This document shows, piece by piece, positions 27,401-35,763 of a DNA stretch of 64,000 bases. This stretch comes from Sandaracinus sp. (GTDB taxonomy: Bacteria; Myxococcota_A; Polyangia; Polyangiales; Houyiibacteriaceae), in the NCBI GenBank assembly GCA_002699025.1, contig PABA01000050.1:62001-126000 (forward strand), written 5' to 3'. The translations under genes and the position numbers were made by a program. The notes beneath the pieces are model-generated. The model was not told the origin of the DNA. It saw only the letters and a program-made list of their open reading frames with translations, and did no database searches. Numbering within the stretch: the first letter of the stretch is position 1; each line of letters begins with the position of its first letter.

Positions 27401-27888
27401 TGGAGGCCACCACCGTCACACCGTTCAGCGGGCAGACCCTCGATCGTGGGCTCGTCGGAACGATGCTCACGATGATCCGCCACGGTATCGACGAGCTACA
27501 GCCTCCGCTGGGCGTCATGGACATCCACAGCCAGCGAGCGCGCGCCGAAGAGCTGTTGGAGTGGCTCATCAAGCGCGCACGGCACCACCGGGACTGGCAC
27601 GACGACGAGGCCGAGGACCGCATCGCCGACCTGGTTCGCCGGCGTGGCCGGGACTTCCTCGACTCCTGGGAGCACATCATCGACAAGGCGAAGGCCGGCG
27701 GGGCCACTCGGGTCTACAGCGACCTGGACCGTGTGAAGCATGAGGGGAAGGCCCTCATGTACACGGCGACCGACGAGCCGCCGAGCGACCACGATGCCAA
27801 GCAGTTCGAGGCCCCAACCAGCATGCGAGACGTGGAGCCGAGCGTTCACGTCTGGCTCCGCTTCGCCCAGCTCGACGAGAGGAACTGA
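24472..27888 (+). CDS. drmA: DISARM helicase DrmA
   Basis: A 1138-residue superfamily 2 helicase with the DrmA layout. Walker A is FPTGGGKTEAY (about 445), the Walker B box is the characteristic VVQDELHLISGPLG (DELH rather than DEAH, about 684), and motif VI is QATSRVGRAYPG (about 934). A zinc-like CPWCG motif lies at about 560, paired with a later YCEGSGC. DrmA pairs with DrmB to form the core complex that recognises free 5' or unmethylated DNA. It begins 3 bases after drmMI and its stop shares one base with the drmB start (TGATG). Confidence 0.94.
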   Translation: MADRERELEIRKRLVEALHADLIGPFVPPDHPAGGEEILPLPPSRWYLTGFLAPQGGRDPDVDDEESQQGGLASDNDTQAEDAGESEPETKRPVRFPASMGLSVFLPPGEGDHLTVDVRFADYDKVETAEDHEERKSWGWKRVPHQESGIVIPLDRAALEGREGIPIPNTSGLRFRGELRTTAIDGLPDGARMLSLFLVNEREALEKDRDLNFIFQVQFTLHYEPGFLSRPNRRGEGADDEDQRILALNFRDKVEWAVGHNTSVELPAAADDCKVRSLSTTQLPQYEVRRVDHIPFDGKEDRPSVLTEMAPLAKLDGKGLANGLTPLVEAYTSWIQGQRDISLDRDELEKTRHELMTKATKARDRMREGIALLETDDEVREAFNLANQAMHVAALQADKNREDRRYKDGKQPGWRPFQLAFILLNLASVADPSHPDRGIADLIYFPTGGGKTEAYLGLIAFTLALRRLRGKSRPDEGRGVAVILRYTLRLLTLDQLGRAATLMCALEEIRRRKPERLGNTRFSVGLWVGRAATANRLRDVHRALHDYTPGLQSSPFPLTTCPWCGTDIRIQNIKLVDDKGKPSKTKYVRAVVYCEGSGCLFTEAKRPGSGLPVLFVDEQIYQELPDFVVATVDKYAMVPWRGEAGMLFGRATHVDDRRAYGVMHKAPAGATPVPDGLLPPELVVQDELHLISGPLGTMVGLYEAAVDYLCERVVEGQRREPKVVCSTATVRRARDQIRALFGRKMAIFPPRGVNAGDNFFARVKTEDWGRLYVGVGAPGRALRAVSVRSYATLLAAGQKYFDPKGPAEQPADPYMTLVGYFNSLRELGGMRRLVEDEVRNRVSRFDEGKRPQNYVGPHPWAADRNLKMPAELTSRESTERVKDTKSRLAARRVVEKPEPLDVVLASNMISVGLDVDRLGLMVVTGQPKTTSEYIQATSRVGRAYPGLVVTCLNVFRPRDRSHYERFVSYHESFYRDVEATTVTPFSGQTLDRGLVGTMLTMIRHGIDELQPPLGVMDIHSQRARAEELLEWLIKRARHHRDWHDDEAEDRIADLVRRRGRDFLDSWEHIIDKAKAGGATRVYSDLDRVKHEGKALMYTATDEPPSDHDAKQFEAPTSMRDVEPSVHVWLRFAQLDERN

Positions 27889-29780
27889 TGGCGGGCAAGG
27901 GAAGAGGTCGAGGCAAGCAGCGGAAACCGGAGCCGGAGGGGCAGCTGCGGCAGAGCCAGATGATCACCACCTTCGGCCCAGGATCGATGGTCGACCTCGT
28001 CGACCGCGCCGTCGTGATCGGCGGCCTGGAGCATTGGGGCTACAGCAAGAACGACGCCTCCGAGCCGCTCGATGATCCGCGGCTACGCCGTTCGCTGATC
28101 CCACGGCTCAAGGCGTTGCATCCGGACCTCGACCTCGCGAAGACCGACTACTTCCGTCGCCCGCCCGTGTGCGATTGGGATGACCGGCACCCCATCGTTG
28201 GCACGCGCGCTCTGGAGTTCCCCCGCTGGTTCGTCTGCCAGGGGTGCCAGCGCCTGGCCACGGCCGTCGACCAGTTCGAGAACAAGGGCGGCCGCTACCG
28301 CCATCAGTGCGCCAAGAACAGGTCGTCGCACGCCGTTCCGGTCCGCTTTGTCGCCGCTTGCCGCAACGGGCACCTGAGCGATTTCCCCTGGAAGTGGTTC
28401 GTGCATCTCGACCGCAAGGACGGCGAGTGTGACCGGCCCGAGCTCTACCTCACCGAGGGCGCGACGGGCGACTTCGGCAAGATCATCGTTCGCTGTCGGA
28501 ACTGCGGCGAGAGCCAACCCATGAATCGAGCGAAGGTCGGCGGGGGCTCGAAGTGCCCGGGCCACCGTCCGTGGCTCGGTGGGCCCGCGGCGAACGAACG
28601 GGACTGCGAAGAGAAGCTCCAGCTGCTCGTGCGCACAGGCTCCGACGCATACTTCGCGCAGGTCGTCAGCGCGCTTCGGCTGCCAGACCCCGAGCCGGAC
28701 CCGCTGCGCAAGCGCGTCCGAGAGAAGAAGCTCTGGGATGTGCTCAAGAACACGAAGAGCGAAGCGGAGGTCAGCACGCTGCTGGGCATCATCGACTTCG
28801 TCCGGGAGGCGCTCGACGGATTCACGCCCGAGCAAATCGCCAGCGCCGTTCAGGCCGAACGCGACGCAGAAGCGGGAGTGACCGATCGACCGCTTCGCTC
28901 GGCTGAGTTCGAGCGGATCACGACCGCGCCCCTCGAGCAGCCCGGCGTCGTGCCGGATCCCGACGTCCCGTTCGCCGCGTATCGGGTGCCCGAGTCTCGC
29001 ATCGATCTGCCTGATGGGGTGGCGGGCCTCGTCGTCGTTCCCGAGCTTCGTGAGGTTCGGGTCCAGGTGAGTTTCAGCCGCTTCGACTCCGTGAGCGCGA
29101 ATCTCCAGGGGGAGTACGACTTCGAGCAGGGCCGGGTACGCCCGGCACCGTTGACCATGCCGGGGGGCAACGAGAAGTGGCTGCCCGCGGCCGAGGTTCG
29201 AGGGGAGGGCATCTTCGTCCAGCTGGACGAGGCGGTTGTACAGGCCTGGGAGAAGTCGCCGGCCGTGGTTGAACGATCGGGGAAGCTCCTCGCTGCCTTC
29301 CATGTGGACGGTCGAGGCGAATTCCCCGGGATTCGCTTTTACCTCCTCCACTCTCTCTCGCATCTGCTGATGACCGCGATCAGTTTGGAGTGCGGCTACG
29401 CGGCGAGTGCGCTGCGTGAGCGCATCTACTGCAACCCGCCGGGGGACGTGGAGCCGCCGATGGCGGCGATCCTGATCAGCACCGGCACCACCGGCAGCGA
29501 GGGCACGCTCGGTGGACTCGTCGAGGAGGGGCGGCGGCTGCGTCGTCACCTTCGCGAAGCTTGGGAGATGGGCCGTCTCTGCTCCAACGACCCGGTGTGC
29601 GCCGCTCACGACCCCTCGAGCGAAGCCAGCGACCGGCGGACCGAAGGGGCCGCCTGCCACGGCTGCCTCTACGTCGCTGAGTGCTCCTGCGAGCGCTTCA
29701 ATAGGTATCTGGATCGGGCACTGGTGGTGCCGACGATCGGCAACGACCCAGCGCTCGCCTTCTTCCGGGAGCGACCGTGA
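27888..29780 (+). CDS. drmB: DISARM DUF1998 protein DrmB
   Basis: A 630-residue protein of the DrmB/DUF1998 family, the partner of DrmA. The N-terminus is Lys/Arg-rich and is followed by RQSQMITTFGPGSMVDL, a conserved family start. Cys pairs suggest zinc binding: CQGCQR (about 118), CRNCGE (about 203) and a C-terminal cluster CHGCLYVAECSCERFNRYLDR with Cys in CxxC and CxC spacing. The DUF1998 domain is the last 150 residues, containing FYLLHSLSHLLM. The gene overlaps drmA and drmC by 1 and 4 bases, so stoichiometric co-translation is likely. Confidence 0.94.
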   Translation: MAGKGRGRGKQRKPEPEGQLRQSQMITTFGPGSMVDLVDRAVVIGGLEHWGYSKNDASEPLDDPRLRRSLIPRLKALHPDLDLAKTDYFRRPPVCDWDDRHPIVGTRALEFPRWFVCQGCQRLATAVDQFENKGGRYRHQCAKNRSSHAVPVRFVAACRNGHLSDFPWKWFVHLDRKDGECDRPELYLTEGATGDFGKIIVRCRNCGESQPMNRAKVGGGSKCPGHRPWLGGPAANERDCEEKLQLLVRTGSDAYFAQVVSALRLPDPEPDPLRKRVREKKLWDVLKNTKSEAEVSTLLGIIDFVREALDGFTPEQIASAVQAERDAEAGVTDRPLRSAEFERITTAPLEQPGVVPDPDVPFAAYRVPESRIDLPDGVAGLVVVPELREVRVQVSFSRFDSVSANLQGEYDFEQGRVRPAPLTMPGGNEKWLPAAEVRGEGIFVQLDEAVVQAWEKSPAVVERSGKLLAAFHVDGRGEFPGIRFYLLHSLSHLLMTAISLECGYAASALRERIYCNPPGDVEPPMAAILISTGTTGSEGTLGGLVEEGRRLRRHLREAWEMGRLCSNDPVCAAHDPSSEASDRRTEGAACHGCLYVAECSCERFNRYLDRALVVPTIGNDPALAFFRERP

Positions 29781-30571
29781 CTGACGAGCGTTCGAGCCTG
29801 GCCGACGTCAGCACGTCCGCGCTCGAACGTCTCCGCGCCGCCATCGCCAGCAAGAGTCTCGATACCCCCGTCACCCGCACCAGCCTGGTGGCGTTCGGCA
29901 TCCGGCATCAGCTCGATGCCATCACGGACGCTCTTTCGGGCCACTCGCGGCTCGCCTGCCTGGCCATCGTCGACGTCGCGCTCGTAGAGCGCGCCAAGCA
30001 CAGCCGCCCGTCTCCCGAGCTCGTCTGGACGGGGCCGGAGGGGCACGGCGCGACCGCCCGCGACACCGCCATCGTGCTTCGTGGGCTCTTCGAGAGCGCC
30101 CGCGATCACGTCATTCTCGGTGGCTACAGCTTCACCCACGCGCGCAGCGTCTTGGCGCCGCTTCACGCGACCATGAAGGAGCGTGGCGTGCGGGCGACCT
30201 TCTTCGTCGACATCAAGCAGCCGAGGATCGCGACGGACCCGCCCGAGCGGCACGCGGAAGAGGCGCTGTCGGCGTTCCTCGAGGCGAACTGGCCCTTCGG
30301 CCCACCGTACCCGGCGCTCTACTATGACAAGCGGGCGATCGTGCCCCCGCGCCCCTATTCGATCCTCCACGCCAAGTGCGTCGTCGTGGATGCGGAGCGT
30401 GCGTTCATCTCGAGCGCGAACTTCACGATGCAGGGCCAGGAGCGGAACATCGAAGTCGGCGTGCTCCTCCACGACTCGGCGTTCGCGCGGCATCTCGCGC
30501 AGCAGTGGATGTCGCTCATCGAGGCTGGTCTGGTGTTGCCAGCGTCGGGGACTCTGGCCGGGCGGGCGTGA
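29777..30571 (+). CDS. drmC: DISARM phospholipase D-like protein DrmC
   Basis: A 264-residue PLD-superfamily protein. One complete HKD motif is present (HAKCVVVDAERAFISSANFT, about residues 198-217), so a dimer would be needed for the two-motif PLD active site. A degenerate first half (GGYSFTHARSVL) may be the second lobe. In DISARM, DrmC is a core gene but reported as dispensable for some phages. It starts with GTG at 29777, overlapping drmB by 4 bases. Its stop TGA shares a base with the ATG of the following gene (TGATG). Confidence 0.92.
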   Translation: MTDERSSLADVSTSALERLRAAIASKSLDTPVTRTSLVAFGIRHQLDAITDALSGHSRLACLAIVDVALVERAKHSRPSPELVWTGPEGHGATARDTAIVLRGLFESARDHVILGGYSFTHARSVLAPLHATMKERGVRATFFVDIKQPRIATDPPERHAEEALSAFLEANWPFGPPYPALYYDKRAIVPPRPYSILHAKCVVVDAERAFISSANFTMQGQERNIEVGVLLHDSAFARHLAQQWMSLIEAGLVLPASGTLAGRA

Positions 30572-31243
30572 TGGCCGAATCCTTCGAGGCGTACTTGGCT
30601 GCGTTCCAGGTGCGGCGAGCCACCGCCGAGAACGCGCTCAGCTCCGCCGGCCTACCCGAGCTGGAGCGGTTCGGGTTGAAGGTCGCGTTCCTCTTGGACG
30701 AGGGCCTCGCTCCCCTTCCCGAGGGTAAGGTGGGCCATGTCGTGGGAGCCCTGATTGCGAAGCTGATGAACGAGGTCCTCGCGTTCTCGGGTGCGATGCG
30801 AATGGGGGCGCTGCACGGCTCCTGGCACCACGCGCGTGCGCGCCGTGACGGACGTCGAAGCGACGGTCCACCATTTGTTCGATGCGGACCCGGCCCAGAC
30901 CGCCAGGAGAGTCGAGCAGTTCTTCGAGTTCGGCGAGATGGCACCGTGGTCTCGTCGTCGACGCTCGGAAATCGCCCGCGACGAGGGGGAGCTGTCCTCT
31001 GACGAGTTTCGTGCGAAGAACATCGTGAGCGATGCCTTGATCGCCCACGCCACGCCCGGGCGCATCGAGAGCTGGATGAAGCTGTTCTCGGCGAAGACCG
31101 AAAAGAAGCTGACGAAGCGAAGAGCCTGGCACGATGGCACGATCAAGTCACTCTTCGACGCCATGGACCCGAGCGGAGATGCCCACTTCAACTACGAGGT
31201 CCTGTGCCACCGACCCACGTGTCACCGCTGGGACATCGATTGA
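30571..31243 (+). pseudogene. DISARM-linked helical protein, split by an apparent +1 frameshift
   Basis: The ATG at 30571 overlaps the drmC stop. Frame 1 encodes a helical protein (MAESFEAYLAAFQVRRATAE, ..., LMNEVLAFSGAMRMGALHGS) up to about 30840 and then becomes low-complexity Arg-rich until a stop at 31002. Frame 2, open from 30791, carries a credible continuation from about 30845 (VTDVEATVHHLFDADP, RVEQFFEFGEMAPWSR, RRAWHDGTIKSLFDAMDP) and ends at 31243. Joined, they give about 224 residues, an all-helical protein that vaguely recalls DUF5677-type proteins. The shift lies near CACGCGCGTGCGCGCC. It could be a broken gene, a sequencing error, a programmed frameshift, or two ORFs, the second starting at GTG 30836 or 30845. 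Confidence 0.6.
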
Positions 31244-31543
31244 GCGGCTATGGCCCTCCGCGCCTGTTCGGTTGCGCGCCCGCCACCGCGCAGAAGGCCA
31301 CGGCGTCGATGTTCGGCCACGTGTATCGTGTCCTCAGCCGATTGGACCGGCAGGTTGGCGGTGAGTGTCAAGGTAGATGTCGCGTCAGAAGGGTCTACGC
31401 GGACTGCCTCGCTGAAGTGGAAGGCGTGGCCTCCTTGGGGGAGGCGGGGGCCGCGTTCGCGGAGCGCTCCTCGGGCGGCGCTGCTGCACGGGCGGGCGCA
31501 CGGGACGCGCGAGCGGGCTCCGGGGGACCTATACTGAGTACCC
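31244..31543. other. Gene-free right edge of the defence island
   Basis: About 300 bases between the split ORF and the next lipoprotein. Composition changes here from the island's mixed codon bases back to the G/C-saturated chromosome at about 31430 (GGGGGAGGCGGGGGCCGCGT). Weak overlapping open frames exist on both strands, but none has convincing codon use or a start site. No direct repeat or tRNA-like attachment site was recognised. Confidence 0.4.
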
Positions 31544-32560
31544 ATGCGCCGTGGTGTCCTCTGCGCGCTCTTCGCGCTCGCGGCCTGCACCCGCGGTCCC
31601 ACGGTCGTCGGCTGGGTCGAGTATCCGGCGACCGTGCCGCTCCGCGCCTTCCCGGTCGTGCTGGTCGCCTCGGGCTACGAGCCCGAGTCCATCGCGCTCG
31701 CGCAGCAGCTCGTGCGCCACCTGAACGCCGGCGAGCAGGAGGCCCGGCGCGTCTCCCAGGACGACCTCGAGCCGATGCGGCTGCGCGGCGAGATCCCCGC
31801 GGCGAGCGTGGTCGTGCTCCTCGAGCTCTCCTTCCAGGAGCACACCGGGACGCGCTTCAGCACGCGCCCGGAGACCGTCTGCGGGCCGGCCGGCTGCTAC
31901 CAGCGGAACCGCACCGAGGCCTACGACGTGCCGACGCTCGACGCGCGAGTGCGCCTGACCGTCTTCGATGGGCCGAGCGCCCAGGTCCTCCAGCGCCTCT
32001 CCTTCGACGTCACCGAGGAGGGGCGCGGCTACGGTCGCATGCGCGAGCGGGCGCTCGCCGGGCTGAGCCAGCGCCTCGTGCGGCTGGTCGAACCGCGCGT
32101 CGAGGACGTCCGCGTGAAGCTCCTCGACGTGGAGGTCCCGGCGGTCCGCGCGGCGCTCGAGGCGATCCGCGGGGGCGACTGGCGCGAGGGGCGCGTCCGG
32201 CTCGAGCGCGCCGTGCGCAGCGAGGCCGTCCGGGCGCTGGAGGCGCCGCTCCGGGCGCGCGTCTTCTACGACCTCGCCCAGGCGCGGCGCTTCGACCCGG
32301 TCAGCCGCGAGCGCGACCTCGAGCGGCACTTCGAGGCCGCCGAGGTCCCGCTGAGGCGCGCGATCCGCCTCGACCCGGACCCGCGCTACGACGCCGCGCT
32401 CCGGGAGCTCCGCCGTCACCGCGAGCAGCTCGCGCTCCACCGGGCGCAGCAGGAGGCCGCGGAGCACAACTTCCGCCTCGGCCGCGCTCAGCCCGCGCCC
32501 CAGGCGGAGAGCGCGGACGACCTCGGCCCCGTGCCCCCGCCCCCGCCGGCCTACGAGTAG
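31544..32560 (+). CDS. Putative lipoprotein with TPR-like C-terminus
   Basis: A 338-residue predicted lipoprotein: MRRGVLCALFALAAC is a signal peptide with lipobox LAAC at residues 12-15. The first 180 residues are a mixed alpha/beta domain of unknown type (VVLVASGYEPESIALAQQLV, VRLTVFDGPSAQVLQRL), with two Cys in CGPAGC. From about 200 there are helical, TPR-like repeats (AIRGGDWREGRVRLERAVR, FYDLAQARRFDP). The tail is Pro-rich (PVPPPPPAYE). It is the first gene of ordinary composition after the defence island and lies upstream of mazG. Function unknown. Confidence 0.65.
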   Translation: MRRGVLCALFALAACTRGPTVVGWVEYPATVPLRAFPVVLVASGYEPESIALAQQLVRHLNAGEQEARRVSQDDLEPMRLRGEIPAASVVVLLELSFQEHTGTRFSTRPETVCGPAGCYQRNRTEAYDVPTLDARVRLTVFDGPSAQVLQRLSFDVTEEGRGYGRMRERALAGLSQRLVRLVEPRVEDVRVKLLDVEVPAVRAALEAIRGGDWREGRVRLERAVRSEAVRALEAPLRARVFYDLAQARRFDPVSRERDLERHFEAAEVPLRRAIRLDPDPRYDAALRELRRHREQLALHRAQQEAAEHNFRLGRAQPAPQAESADDLGPVPPPPPAYE

Positions 32561-32679
32561 GGAGGAGGCGCCCGCGCCGGCGCGGAGTCATGGGTGTCGT
32601 CGAGCAGCCCCCCATCCGACATGGCTCGGGGACCGACGCGCGTGATGCCCGGCGGGCCGCGCCGTGGCATAGGAGGCCC

Positions 32680-33468
32680 ATGGAAAAGGGCGAGAACCTC
32701 CCCGAGCTCGTGGACGTGATGCGGGCCCTCCTCGGCCCCGAGGGCTGCCCCTGGGACAAGGAGCAGACGCTCGAGACGCTCCGGCCCTACGTGGTCGAGG
32801 AGGCGCACGAAGTGGTCGACGCCATCGATCGCGGCGAGCCGAAGCTGCTGCGCGAGGAGCTCGGCGACCTGCTCTTCCAGATCGTCTTCCAGGCCGAGCT
32901 CGCGCGGCAGAAGGGCTGGTTCGGCCTGGGCGACGTGGTGAAGGGCATCGCCGAGAAGATGGTGCGGCGCCACCCCTGGGTCTTCGGCGGCGAGGACGTG
33001 AAGGGGGCCGCGGGCGCGCTGAACCGCTGGGAGGCGCAGAAGGCGAAGGAGAAGAAGAAGAAGAAGAAGAAGCGCGGCGCCCTCGGCGGCGTGCCCATCG
33101 CCCTGCCGGCGCTCCTGCGGGCCCTGCGCGTGGGCGAGAAGGCGGCGGCCGTGGGCTACGACTGGCCGGACGCGGACGGAGTGCGCGCGAAGGTCGACGA
33201 GGAGCTCGCCGAGCTGGACGCCGCGCGCGCCGAGGGCGACCGGGCGGCGATGGAGCACGAGCTCGGCGATCTGCTCTTCGCCCTCGCCTCCTGGGCGCGC
33301 AAGGAGGGGCTCGATCCGGAGGCCGCGCTCCGCCTGAGCCTCGACCGCTTCAGCGCCCGCTTCCGCCACGCCGAGCTCGCCGCCGACGCCCGCGGCGAGT
33401 CACTCCGCGAGCTGGACGACGCGGCGCGGGACGCGCTCTGGGACGAGGCGAAGGCCGCGCTCGAGTAG
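32680..33468 (+). CDS. mazG: Nucleoside triphosphate pyrophosphohydrolase MazG
   Basis: A 262-residue MazG, which hydrolyses (d)NTPs to NMP and PPi and is linked to house-cleaning and to ppGpp control. Two tandem MazG domains are visible: the N-terminal catalytic EExxE...ExxD pattern (VVEEAHEVVDAI, REELGDLLFQ) and a second one (EELAELDAARAEGDRAAMEH, ELGDLLFAL). Between them an unusual run of about nine lysines (KEKKKKKKKRG) replaces the usual short linker. The ATG at 32680 follows a perfect AGGAGG. The family is usually 260-280 residues, so the length is normal. Confidence 0.95.
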   Translation: MEKGENLPELVDVMRALLGPEGCPWDKEQTLETLRPYVVEEAHEVVDAIDRGEPKLLREELGDLLFQIVFQAELARQKGWFGLGDVVKGIAEKMVRRHPWVFGGEDVKGAAGALNRWEAQKAKEKKKKKKKRGALGGVPIALPALLRALRVGEKAAAVGYDWPDADGVRAKVDEELAELDAARAEGDRAAMEHELGDLLFALASWARKEGLDPEAALRLSLDRFSARFRHAELAADARGESLRELDDAARDALWDEAKAALE

Positions 33469-33794
33469 CGCGCTCGCTTCGCTTCGCGGCTCTCCGCCTT
33501 CCGCCGGAGACGACGAGACACGCGGCCGCGTTCGAGGAGTGGCGGTGTGAAAGAGCAGCTCGGGCTCCAGCTCGGGCTGCGGCTCGGGCGGGCGCTCGGG
33601 CTCGGGCTCGGGCTGGCCCTCGCTCCGACTCGCGCCGCGGCTCGGGCTGGCGTTCGAGGCTCGGGCTCCCGCTGGCGCTCGGGCTCCCGCTCCGGCTCCC
33701 CCGCGAACGCGGCCGCCCCCTCCCCAGCCCGCGCCGCCCACGGACGGCGGAACGCGGAGAGCGGAGCGCTGCGAGCGGAGCGAGCGAAACGCGC
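33469..33794. repeat. Low-complexity and purine-repeat spacer
   Basis: A gap of over 300 bases with three blocks: TTCGCTTCGCGGCTCTCCGC-type sequence at about 33475-33500; a GGGCTC/CTCGGGCT tract at about 33552-33715, like that at 5155-5710; and GCGGAACGCGGAGAGCGGAG at about 33738-33760, a member of the CGGAGAG family. No credible gene is present; the frames through it are repeat-encoded. Confidence 0.65.
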
Positions 33795-35672
33795 TCAGCG
33801 CCGCTCGTCGGCGATCGCCTCGAGCAGGCGCCGGTTGTCCGGCTCGTCCATGGCCTCGAGCGGCTTCGACGCGCGCCCCTTCCAGTTCGGCTTCTCGCGG
33901 AAGGTCCCCGGCACGTTCTGCGGCCGCTCCTCCTCCCAGAGATCCTCGAGGCTCAGCAGCATCAAGCTGCCCGGCCCCGAGGCCACCGCGGGCGCCACCC
34001 GGTCGAGCACGTCCCGCGGCGAGCCCCCCTCGGGCACGCCGAGCGCATCGCGGATCGACTCGGTCACCTCGCGGCGCCCGGCCTTCTCCTGCTCGGCCCG
34101 CTCCGGCTCGTAGAGGCCGAGCTCGACCCAGTCGTCGATGTCCCGCCCGCGCCACCACCCGGCGAAGGTCGGCAGGTCGTGCGTGTTGATCGTCGCCGTC
34201 GCGTCGTCCGTGGGCGGGTCCCAGCCGCGGTGCCGCACGGCGAAGTAGAAGACCCACGTGCGCTGGAGCGCGTGCTTCGTCATCGCCTCCCGCACGGCGT
34301 CCGGCACCGTGCCGAGATCCTCGCCGATCACGCTGCACTCGTGCCGATGCGAGAGCATCGAGAGCAGCGCGTAGAGCTCCTCGGGCTGCGTCTGGTGCAC
34401 GTAAGCGCCCTCGGTCGCGCTCGCCCCCTGCGGCACCCAGTAGAGCCGGTGGAGCCACGCCACGTGATCGATGCGCAGCACGCTCGCGTGCCGCACGTGG
34501 TGCTCGAGGCAGGCGCGCAGGTAGGCCCAGCCCGTCGCCCGATCGCGCTCCGGGTGCATCGGCGGGAAGCCCCAGTCCTGCCCGCCCTCGAAGAGCCCGT
34601 CCGGCGGCGCGCCGGCGCTGCAGCCCTTCACGAAGCGGTCGCTCCAGCGCGCGACGTCGAAGCCATCGCAGTGCACGCCGAGCGGCAGGTCGAGGTAGAG
34701 CCCGCCCTCGTGGTCGACGGCCTCGAGCTGCGCCTCCGCCACCCACTGCGCGTAGCGGAGCATGGCCTGCTTGCCCGCGTCGCCGGCCCAGGGGCCGCGC
34801 GCGGTCCGGTGCGCGACGTAGTCCTCCACGGTCGGGTGCGCGCGGAGCCAGGCCGCGAGCGCCTCCTTCCGCGCGCCGCCGACGGCGCCGGCGAGGGCCT
34901 CGAGGATGGCGAAGCGGTGGGCGCCCACGGCGTCGTAGTCGACGAAGGCGCCCTGGGCGGGCGGGCCCGCCTCGAGCAGGCGCCGCGCCTCGGGCGAGGC
35001 CTCGAGCTCCGGGAGCGGGCGCGGGTCGACGAAGAGCTCGCTCCAGAAGAGGCGGCTCACGGGCGCGTAGGGGCTCGGGTCGCCGCGCTCGACGAAGGTC
35101 GGGAGGAGCGGGAGCGTCGCGAAGACGTCGCCGCCGAGATCGCGCGTCCGGCGGACCGCCCGGCGGAGCGTGCCGAAGTCGCCGATGTCCGGTGTGATGG
35201 CGTCGTGGATCGCGTAGAGGGGCGCGAAGAGGCCCCAGCGGCGGCCGGGCGCCTCGAAGCAGCGCGTCGGAGCCGAGAGCAGCCAGGCGAGGTGGGCGCC
35301 GTCGTCGGCCCGCCGGAGCGCGTGCACGCCCATGGGGACGTCGGCCATGGCCGCGCGCCCGCCCTGCACCACGAGCTCCCGCTCCCAGCGCGCCCCGAGA
35401 TCGCTCTCGCCCACCACGCGGAGGGGGCCTTCTCCGGGGAGCGCGACCTCGCCCGCGCCATCCCAGAGCACGGCGACGTTCGCGCGCTCGACGGGGCGCT
35501 TCAGCGCGTCGGCCGCGTCCTCGGGCCGCTCGACCGGCTCCCCGAGGGCGCGCAGCACCGCGAGGAGGGAATCGGTGGGCGCGCGGCGATGTTGGCCCAG
35601 GGCGTCGTAGTACTCGAACTGCACGCCGCGTGCGCGCGCCAGCTCCTCGAGGGCGCTCGATCCATCGACCAT
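33795..35672 (-). CDS. malQ: 4-alpha-glucanotransferase (amylomaltase, GH77)
   Basis: A 625-residue GH77 enzyme, which transfers alpha-1,4-glucan segments in glycogen or maltodextrin metabolism. The catalytic nucleophile lies in VLRIDHVAWLHRLYW, the acid/base Glu in VIGEDLGTVPDAV, and the transition-state Asp in TINTHDLPTFAGWW. GH77 family blocks DLPLGVHCDGFDV and GAPPDGLFEGGQDWGFPP are intact. An extra N-terminal region (about 1-130) with a beta-sandwich look resembles that of larger bacterial MalQs. It starts at ATG 35672. It is monocistronic, with a spacer containing an imperfect hairpin at 35736-35763 upstream. Confidence 0.95.
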   Translation of the reverse strand: MVDGSSALEELARARGVQFEYYDALGQHRRAPTDSLLAVLRALGEPVERPEDAADALKRPVERANVAVLWDGAGEVALPGEGPLRVVGESDLGARWERELVVQGGRAAMADVPMGVHALRRADDGAHLAWLLSAPTRCFEAPGRRWGLFAPLYAIHDAITPDIGDFGTLRRAVRRTRDLGGDVFATLPLLPTFVERGDPSPYAPVSRLFWSELFVDPRPLPELEASPEARRLLEAGPPAQGAFVDYDAVGAHRFAILEALAGAVGGARKEALAAWLRAHPTVEDYVAHRTARGPWAGDAGKQAMLRYAQWVAEAQLEAVDHEGGLYLDLPLGVHCDGFDVARWSDRFVKGCSAGAPPDGLFEGGQDWGFPPMHPERDRATGWAYLRACLEHHVRHASVLRIDHVAWLHRLYWVPQGASATEGAYVHQTQPEELYALLSMLSHRHECSVIGEDLGTVPDAVREAMTKHALQRTWVFYFAVRHRGWDPPTDDATATINTHDLPTFAGWWRGRDIDDWVELGLYEPERAEQEKAGRREVTESIRDALGVPEGGSPRDVLDRVAPAVASGPGSLMLLSLEDLWEEERPQNVPGTFREKPNWKGRASKPLEAMDEPDNRRLLEAIADERR

Positions 35673-35735
35673 GGGGCGTGCTGGTAGAAGATTCTCGCCC
35701 AGACGTCCACCTGATCTGAGTTACTTTCACCGCCA

Positions 35736-35763
35736 GTGCGGGAATTCCCCTGGGATTCCGCAC
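35736..35763. promoter_or_regulatory. Imperfect inverted repeat upstream of malQ
   Basis: TGCGG(G)AAT and ATTCCGCA form a stem around TCCCCTGGG. It lies in a divergent intergenic region about 65 bases upstream of malQ (minus) and about 200 bases before the membrane protein at 35962 (plus). It could be an operator or an RNA hairpin. AT content is locally higher (GAGTTACTTTCACC just to its left), which suits a promoter. Confidence 0.35.

Noticed and set aside
31222-31602. Minus-strand ORF across the right edge of the island
   Set aside because: It overlaps the start of a clear lipoprotein gene and has no motif or good start; considered chance.
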